Assembly (NCBI GenBank): GCA_021496505.1
Contig: CP053031.1
Span: 682,001-746,000 of the forward strand
DNA length: 64,000 bases
Source: Thermoleophilia bacterium SCSIO 60948
Lineage (GTDB): Bacteria > Actinomycetota > Thermoleophilia > Solirubrobacterales > 70-9
Direction of reading: 5' to 3'
In this document: positions 59,631-64,000 of the stretch, in pieces
Position numbering within the stretch: the stretch's first letter is position 1
Layout: every line of letters begins with the position of its first letter
Translations under genes and position numbers: made by a program
Notes under the pieces: generated by a model
The model's database searches: none
Seen by the model: the letters and a program-made list of their open reading frames with translations, nothing else
What the model was told of the DNA's origin: nothing

Positions 59631-60377
59631 TCAGAGCGAGGAGATGAAGAACGAGACGAGGAAGCCGAGGGCGGTGAAGAACGCGATCGAGGGCCTTCGC
59701 TTCGATTCGTCGAACGCCTCGGGCATCAGGGTGTCGGCCAGCGAGGCGAGGACGGCACCGGCCGCGAACCCGAGCGGCCAGGCGAGCGTGGTGGAGGGGA
59801 TGCCCTCGAGCAACCCGTAGCCGAGCACGACGGGGATCGCGAGCAGCACGGCCGCGCCGGTCCAGATCCCGAGGATCCGGCCCCGGCTCAGCTTCGCCTC
59901 GCTCATCTTCTTCGCGCCGACCATCGCCTCGGGCAGGTTCGACGCGAAGATCGCGACGAGCAGCGTCGGGCTCGCCGAGTCGATCAGCCCGACGCCCATC
60001 GCGAGGTTCTCCGGTATCCCGTCGAGCGTCACACCGGCCAGCAGCGCGAAGCCGACCGCGCCGCCGGCCGCCACGGCGCCGGTCTTCATCCCCTCCTTGT
60101 TCTCGTGGTTCTTCCTCTCGAGCGGGGTGTCGATCGCGATGAAGACGGCCGCGCCGAGCAGGAAGGCGATCCCGGCTCGCCACGCGCCGCCACCCTCGAA
60201 CGCGTCCTCGAAGAGCTCGAAGGCGACGGCGGTGATCAGCGCGCCCGAGGCGAACGCCATCAGCGCCGACGTCAGGTAGTCCTTCGGTGGATGCCAGGCG
60301 CCGATCCAGGCGCCGATCGGCAGCGCCGCGGAGGCGATGACGGCGAATGCGATGGCGGTCCCCAAGGGACCTCGCAC
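59631..60377 (-). CDS. ZIP-family metal transporter, second copy
   Basis: A 248-residue membrane protein with about eight TM segments. Metal-site helices: TLDGIPENLAMGVGLID and ASNLPEAMVGAKKMSEA, which carry the DGIPEN and NLPEA variants of the ZIP motifs. It differs clearly from the transporter at 36142 (HSLPEG/NIPEG), so the two belong to different ZIP subgroups and may differ in metal. Its 3' end precedes the riboswitch-controlled peptidase on the same strand. Confidence 0.88.
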   Translation of the reverse strand: MRGPLGTAIAFAVIASAALPIGAWIGAWHPPKDYLTSALMAFASGALITAVAFELFEDAFEGGGAWRAGIAFLLGAAVFIAIDTPLERKNHENKEGMKTGAVAAGGAVGFALLAGVTLDGIPENLAMGVGLIDSASPTLLVAIFASNLPEAMVGAKKMSEAKLSRGRILGIWTGAAVLLAIPVVLGYGLLEGIPSTTLAWPLGFAAGAVLASLADTLMPEAFDESKRRPSIAFFTALGFLVSFFISSL

Positions 60378-60456
60378 CGTAGAGACGCGACCGGCGCGCA
60401 GGGGTCGTCACGCCCTCTACGGTGTCGGCTGCTTGTTGTCCGAGGGAGGGGCTGGG

Positions 60457-61749
60457 GTGCTCAAGGGTTTTCGAGGTCGTCTGCTCGCCGGAGGGCTGAG
60501 CACGTTCGTCGTCGCCGCCGCCTGCGTAGGGCTGATCGAGGGCGGCGGCTCGGCGGCCGATCCGGAGGCCGCCGAGGCGGCCGAGAAACGCGGCTCGAAG
60601 CTGCGCAAGGTCGTCGCCGTGTCGAACAACTGGGACGGCACGATCGACCTCGTCGCCCCCGGCAGCCTCAAGCGCCTCAAGCGGATCAACACCGCGCCCG
60701 ACTACGACGAGCGCGTTCAGGAGATCGCACTCACGCCCGGCGGTCTGCTGCTGTTCCTCGCGATCCGCCAGGCGATCGGCGAGGGCAACGACCAGCTCGC
60801 CGACGATGCCTTCACCTCGAACGACGGCCGCACGATCTACGTCTCGCGCCCGAGTCTCGCCGACGTCGTCGCGATCGACGTCGAGACGAACGACATCGTC
60901 TGGCAGGTCGAGATGGACGGCTCGCGCTCCGACCACATGGCGATCTCCGAGAACGGCCGCGAACTGCTCGTCTCCGACTCCACCGAGCGCCAGGTCATCG
61001 TCATCAACACCCGCACGGGCGAGCGCAAGGGAACGTTCCCGTCGGGCGACACGCCGCACGAGTCGAACTACTCGAAGGACGGCGAGACGATCTACCACGC
61101 CTCGATCGGCACCGTCTACACGCCGCTCGACCAGCCTGAGCTCGACACCTCGAAGGGCGAGCGGATCGTCGAGATCGTCGACGCCGACACGAAGAAGGTG
61201 CTGAAGACCTACGACATGGGTGAGGAGCTCGAGAAGGCCGGCTACCCGGACATGAGCTCGGCGGTTCGACCGATGACCCTGTCGCCGAACGAGCGCTTCG
61301 TCTACTTCCAGGTCTCGTTCTTCCACGGTTTCGCCGAGTTCGACCTCAAGAGGGAGAAGATCCGCCGCGTCGTGAAGCTGCCGCTGTCCAAGGAGGCGAA
61401 GGAGACGCCGAAGGAGGACTACCTGCTCGACTCCGCGCACCACGGGATCGCGATGAACGACCGCGGGACGAAGCTCTGCGTCGCCGGCACGATGTCCGAC
61501 TACGCCGCGATCGTCGATCGCAAGACGATGAAGCCGAAGATCACGCGCTTCGATCAGTTCGGCGACGGCGCGAAGCCGTACTGGTCGACGCCGAGCGCGA
61601 ACGGCCGCTTCTGTTACGTCTCGCTGAGTGGCCTCGACCGAGTCGCGGTGATCAGCTACCGGACGGGCGAGCTGGTGCGGACCTTCAAGGTCGGTGACCA
61701 TCCGCAGCGGATCCGCACCGGCACGGTTCGCCGCTCAGCGCTGCGCTGA
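60457..61749 (+). CDS. Secreted YVTN/lactonase-like beta-propeller protein
   Basis: A 430-residue protein with an N-terminal hydrophobic segment (LLAGGLSTFVVAAACVGL, about 7-24) that is a signal peptide or anchor. A beta-propeller follows with blades such as TSNDGRTIYVSRPSLADVVA, SENGRELLVSDSTERQVIVI and SPNERFVYFQVSFFHGFAEF. The cysteine in AAACVG could be a weak lipobox. GTG 60457 follows GAGGGAGGGG by about 7 bases; the longer frame starting at 60337 overlaps the divergent ZIP gene. Family members bind or hydrolyse lactones or act as scaffolds; no function can be assigned. Confidence 0.82.
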   Translation: MLKGFRGRLLAGGLSTFVVAAACVGLIEGGGSAADPEAAEAAEKRGSKLRKVVAVSNNWDGTIDLVAPGSLKRLKRINTAPDYDERVQEIALTPGGLLLFLAIRQAIGEGNDQLADDAFTSNDGRTIYVSRPSLADVVAIDVETNDIVWQVEMDGSRSDHMAISENGRELLVSDSTERQVIVINTRTGERKGTFPSGDTPHESNYSKDGETIYHASIGTVYTPLDQPELDTSKGERIVEIVDADTKKVLKTYDMGEELEKAGYPDMSSAVRPMTLSPNERFVYFQVSFFHGFAEFDLKREKIRRVVKLPLSKEAKETPKEDYLLDSAHHGIAMNDRGTKLCVAGTMSDYAAIVDRKTMKPKITRFDQFGDGAKPYWSTPSANGRFCYVSLSGLDRVAVISYRTGELVRTFKVGDHPQRIRTGTVRRSALR

Positions 61750-61755
61750 GCGGTC

Positions 61756-61791
61756 GCCGGGACCGGCGTCCACTGGGGACACCGGTCCGGC
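61756..61791. terminator. Hairpin terminator between convergent genes
   Basis: GCCGGGACCGGCGTCC pairs with GGACACCGGTCCGGC, giving a stem of about 14 pairs with one bulge and one mismatch around a 5-base loop. It begins 7 bases after the beta-propeller stop (61749) and precedes the convergent VOC gene end (61805). No T tract is present. Confidence 0.6.
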
Positions 61792-61804
61792 GGGTCGCGA
61801 AGGA

Positions 61805-62170
61805 TCAGTCCTCGTAGGGCGCGTAGCGGTTGTGGAGCATCAGGTCGTTGCCCTCGGTGTCGGAGAACATCGCCATGTGGCAGACGCCGGTGTCGAAGGT
61901 GTCGCCGTAGAACTGGACGCCCTCGGCCTCGAGCCGCTCGCGCTCGGCGGGCACGTCCTCGACGCCGAGTGCCCACGGATTGCCCTTCTGGGCGACGAAC
62001 TCCATCCCGAACTGGGTCGGATCCCAGACGGCGAAGCAGGTGCCACCGGCCCAGCACTCGTACTCGGCGTGAGGATCTCGCTTGAGCCCGAGGGTCTCCT
62101 GGTAGAAGGCGCGGGCGCGGTCGACGTCCGTGGCCGGGACGCCGATGAAATCGGTTCTCGTAACTGTCAT
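61805..62170 (-). CDS. VOC-family (glyoxalase/bleomycin resistance-like) protein
   Basis: A 121-residue protein with the two beta-alpha-beta-beta-beta modules of the vicinal oxygen chelate fold. Module 1: TDFIGVPATDVDRARAFYQE and WAGGTCFAVWDP. Module 2: WALGVEDVPAERERLEAEGV and FSDTEGNDLMLHNRYAP. ATG 62170 follows GGAGG by 9 bases. The metal-binding residues are partly present (the Glu/His pattern is incomplete), so either an enzyme or a binding protein is possible. Confidence 0.88.
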   Translation of the reverse strand: MTVTRTDFIGVPATDVDRARAFYQETLGLKRDPHAEYECWAGGTCFAVWDPTQFGMEFVAQKGNPWALGVEDVPAERERLEAEGVQFYGDTFDTGVCHMAMFSDTEGNDLMLHNRYAPYED

Positions 62171-62235
62171 GGAGTCGATCCTCCCACCGCGCGCAAGTCG
62201 CGATGTGACGGTCCGGCGAAGCCTCCGTGAGAGCG

Positions 62236-63006
62236 TCAGGCGAGGAGTGGAGCCGGGCGCCGGGCGCGGCGGCGCCAGGCGACGCCGAGCGTCACGGTCG
62301 TGACCGCCGCCAGCAGCCCGAAACCGACATACGCGGCGGGTGAGGTCAGGTCCCCGCCGGTCGAACCGAGCGCGGCGTAGGCGACGTGTCGCGGCGCGCC
62401 GCCGATCGCGATCGCGCCGGTGAACTGAGCGAGGCGGACGCGCGAGAGGCCGGCGGCGTAGTGCAGGATCGTCGCCGGCGCCGGCGCGATCCGCGCGATG
62501 AGGACCGCCCAGAAGCCACGCTCGGCGAGCCGAGCCTGCCACCGCGACAGGCGCGAGCCGCAGACGCTCTGGGCGGCGCCGTGCCCGAAGCGACGGGCGA
62601 TCGCGAAGGCCAGCACGCCGCCGAGCGTCGCGCCGAGAATCGATGCGCCGGCGCCGAGACCCGTGCCGAGGACGAACCCCGTTGCGATCGCGAGCGGCGT
62701 AGCCGAGATCAGCAGCGGCGTGAGGAAGATCCACGCCGCGACGATCGCGATCAGCAGCAACGGCCCAGGGGCGGGCAACAGCGCGGCCAACTCCTCCGGC
62801 GATCCCGGCAACAGGATCCAAGCGGCGGCGAAGGCGAGCGCGAGCACCGCGGCGAGCGCGGCGAGGCGGACCCAGGGGCGGCTCACCGGGCTGACCCTAG
62901 GAAGCTCGAGGAGGTACCCCGCCGATCTTTCCCGAAGCCTTAGACGGGCCCATCCGGCGCGCGGGAGCGCCGTTGCTCGGACGAGCAACCCGTCATCTGA
63001 GGACAT
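62236..63006 (-). CDS. TVP38/TMEM64 (DedA-like) membrane protein
   Basis: A 256-residue protein with about six TM segments. The family core is LGATLGGVLAFAIARRFGHG followed by WAVLIARIAPAPATILHYAA and LSRVRLAQFTGAIAIGGAPR. Start is uncertain: ATG 63006 gives 40 extra basic residues, while GTG 62886 (VSRPWVRLAALAAVLAL) begins just before TM1. TVP38/DedA proteins are implicated in lipid scrambling or transport across membranes. It lies between the VOC gene and the mrp operon end. Confidence 0.85.
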   Translation of the reverse strand: MSSDDGLLVRATALPRAGWARLRLRERSAGYLLELPRVSPVSRPWVRLAALAAVLALAFAAAWILLPGSPEELAALLPAPGPLLLIAIVAAWIFLTPLLISATPLAIATGFVLGTGLGAGASILGATLGGVLAFAIARRFGHGAAQSVCGSRLSRWQARLAERGFWAVLIARIAPAPATILHYAAGLSRVRLAQFTGAIAIGGAPRHVAYAALGSTGGDLTSPAAYVGFGLLAAVTTVTLGVAWRRRARRPAPLLA

Positions 63007-63038
63007 CGGCTCGCGCCTCGACGGGGCGGGCCACGCCG

Positions 63039-63350
63039 TCAGCTGCCCTCGGGCTCCTCACCGTCGTGGCGCATTCCCCGTCGCCAGGCCGCGCGAGCGA
63101 TCGCGTGCCCGGCGAGCGGCGTCGTCACGAAGAGGAAGACGATCACGAGGACCGCGCTCGTGATGATCTCGGCCTCGCCGGTGGCGAACGACGCCAGCAG
63201 GACGAGCATCGTCGCCGGCCCGGTGATAAGGCCGGAGGCGTGGAGCTGCTCGAAGATGTCGTCCCGCCGAAGCAGTCCGACGAGCCCGATCGTCGACAGC
63301 GCGAGGCCGAGGAGGGCGAGCGCCGACCCGAGCCATTCGACGACGGCCAT
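63039..63350 (-). CDS. mrpG: Mrp/Mnh Na+/H+ antiporter subunit G
   Basis: A 103-residue protein with three TM segments (WLGSALALLGLALSTIGLVG, TMLVLLASFATGEAE, LVIVFLFVTTPLAGHAIARA). The motif TPLAGHAIARAAWR is typical of MrpG/PhaG. ATG 63350 overlaps the mrpF stop (ATGA). It is the last gene of the mrp operon, whose upstream genes lie outside the window. Confidence 0.92.
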   Translation of the reverse strand: MAVVEWLGSALALLGLALSTIGLVGLLRRDDIFEQLHASGLITGPATMLVLLASFATGEAEIITSAVLVIVFLFVTTPLAGHAIARAAWRRGMRHDGEEPEGS

Positions 63351-63616
63351 CAGAACGGCCTTCCGCGGGTCACGTAGCGGGCCGCGACGAAGGTCGCGAC
63401 GAGCGAGAGCAGTGCGAGGGCGAGCGCCGCATCGACGTAGTAGGAGACGTCGCGAAGGTAGCTCAGCAACGTCAGCAGCGAGATCACGATCGCGACGAGC
63501 ACGTCGAGCGCGAGAACCCGGTGCAGGGTGTCGCGCGTTCGCAGCAGCAGGATGCCGCCGCCGAACAGGAGCAGCGTCGCCCACGCGACCCCGATCTCGA
63601 GTACCAGCTCAGGCAT
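63350..63616 (-). CDS. mrpF: Mrp/Mnh Na+/H+ antiporter subunit F
   Basis: An 88-residue protein with three TM segments (GVAWATLLLFGGGILLLRT, VLALDVLVAIVISLLTLLSY, DAALALALLSLVATFVAARY). The block RTRDTLHRVLALDVL is the MrpF signature (RxPxxxDRxxALD). ATG 63616 is used; it overlaps the end of mrpE by 8 bases and the start of mrpG by 4 bases. It is part of the multi-subunit antiporter. Confidence 0.92.
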   Translation of the reverse strand: MPELVLEIGVAWATLLLFGGGILLLRTRDTLHRVLALDVLVAIVISLLTLLSYLRDVSYYVDAALALALLSLVATFVAARYVTRGRPF

Positions 63617-64000
63617 CGTCGTCCTCACCCGGCGTCTCGACCTCGGCGTGCGGGCGGTGGCGGGCGCGGACCCGGTCCGGCTCCGCCGACTCGATCACGT
63701 GGATCAGCATCCGCTCGGGATCGTCCTCCTCCTCGACGTCGACGACGACCTCACCCGGCGCAACCCCGGTCAGGATCGTCCAGCGAGCGACCGCGCGCCG
63801 ACTGCGCCCGTCGCGCGGGACCTCGACGAAGCCGGGGCTGCAGGGACGCCCGAGGCAGAAGCGGACGACCTGCCAGCTGCCGCGGACCATCTCGACCGCC
63901 GTGGCGAGCAGCTGGCGCGCCGCCTCGGGTGCGGGGGTCGCGTCCGCGCGCCCGTGCTCCGGCCGCAGCGCCGCGGCGCTCGCGAAGCCCAGCGCCAGGG
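63609..64000 (-). CDS. mrpE: Mrp/Mnh Na+/H+ antiporter subunit E (5' end outside window)
   Basis: The frame is open to the window edge, so the start lies beyond 64000. The visible C-terminal part reads ATAVEMVRGSWQVVRFCLGR, then PGFVEVPRDGRSRRAVARWT and ILTGVAPGEVVVDVEEED, matching the MrpE segment with a Pro-rich turn and the TLTPGT-like ILTGVAPGE. The E-F-G gene order and overlaps confirm the assignment. The tail after that is acidic and not conserved. Confidence 0.88.
   Translation of the reverse strand, partial: LALGFASAAALRPEHGRADATPAPEAARQLLATAVEMVRGSWQVVRFCLGRPCSPGFVEVPRDGRSRRAVARWTILTGVAPGEVVVDVEEEDDPERMLIHVIESAEPDRVRARHRPHAEVETPGEDDDA

Noticed and set aside
1-64000. tRNA, rRNA, CRISPR, insertion sequence or prophage features
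   Set aside because: No tRNA-like cloverleaf, no regularly spaced repeats, and no transposase, integrase or phage structural motifs were seen on either strand.

Overview
The window is one GC-rich chromosomal stretch from a high-GC Gram-positive bacterium. I would place it in the Actinomycetota, most likely the Thermoleophilia/Solirubrobacterales. The reasons are gene content (ECF sigma plus membrane-anchored partner pairs, an FdxA/FprA pair, a DosS-like GAF kinase, many tandem universal stress proteins, an Mrp antiporter, and a c-di-AMP riboswitch ahead of a cell-wall peptidase), frequent GTG/TTG starts and dense ATGA/GTGA overlaps. No rRNA, tRNA, CRISPR array, IS element or phage gene was seen. 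The genus is not resolved from sequence alone.

Layout. 0-9.3 kb: two ECF sigma factors, each beside a membrane-anchored partner, flanking an operon of FtsX-type permease, ATPase, small anchored protein, response regulator and histidine kinase. 9.3-17.8 kb: RDD protein, 7Fe-type ferredoxin with ferredoxin-NADP reductase, cupin, a large LuxR/ATPase regulator, a hydrolase, and an HD protein / molybdopterin oxidoreductase / flavin reductase operon. 17.8-30 kb: a nitrogen-compound catabolic and uptake block (class III aminotransferase, two M20 deacylases, LysR, DUF1028, RidA, flavin monooxygenase, PuuC-like aldehyde dehydrogenase, NMT1/SsuA-type ABC transporter). 30-32 kb: small or damaged genes, including an acetyltransferase with an internal stop.

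32-47 kb is the most striking part. Five tandem-domain universal stress proteins, a DosS/DevS-like GAF-GAF histidine kinase that keeps the histidine equivalent to the heme ligand, a NarL/DosR-family response regulator, two paralogous flavoprotein oxidoreductases, a flavodoxin, a ZIP transporter and small membrane proteins lie together. Six copies of a 19-bp quasi-palindrome (core CGTAG-N-C, right arm ideally CTACGG) sit in their control regions. I infer a DosR-like redox/gas-responsive stress regulon with an operator not known to me.

47-56 kb: an SDR dehydrogenase and a complete high-affinity K+ ATPase locus. Its structural genes run kdpF-A-C-B rather than F-A-B-C, and KdpD is split, with the C-terminal kinase half upstream and the N-terminal sensor plus USP half downstream. 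56-62 kb: hydrolase, RTX-like repeat protein, membrane proteins, an M23 peptidase behind a ydaO/c-di-AMP riboswitch, a ZIP transporter and a beta-propeller protein. The end carries a VOC protein, a TVP38-like protein and the mrpE-F-G end of a Na+/H+ antiporter operon that leaves the window.

Three genes carry single-base lesions (TGA at 1881, TAG at 30087, a frameshift near 45412). A fourth (DUF3105) lacks an ATG/GTG/TTG start. These are either real decay or sequence errors.
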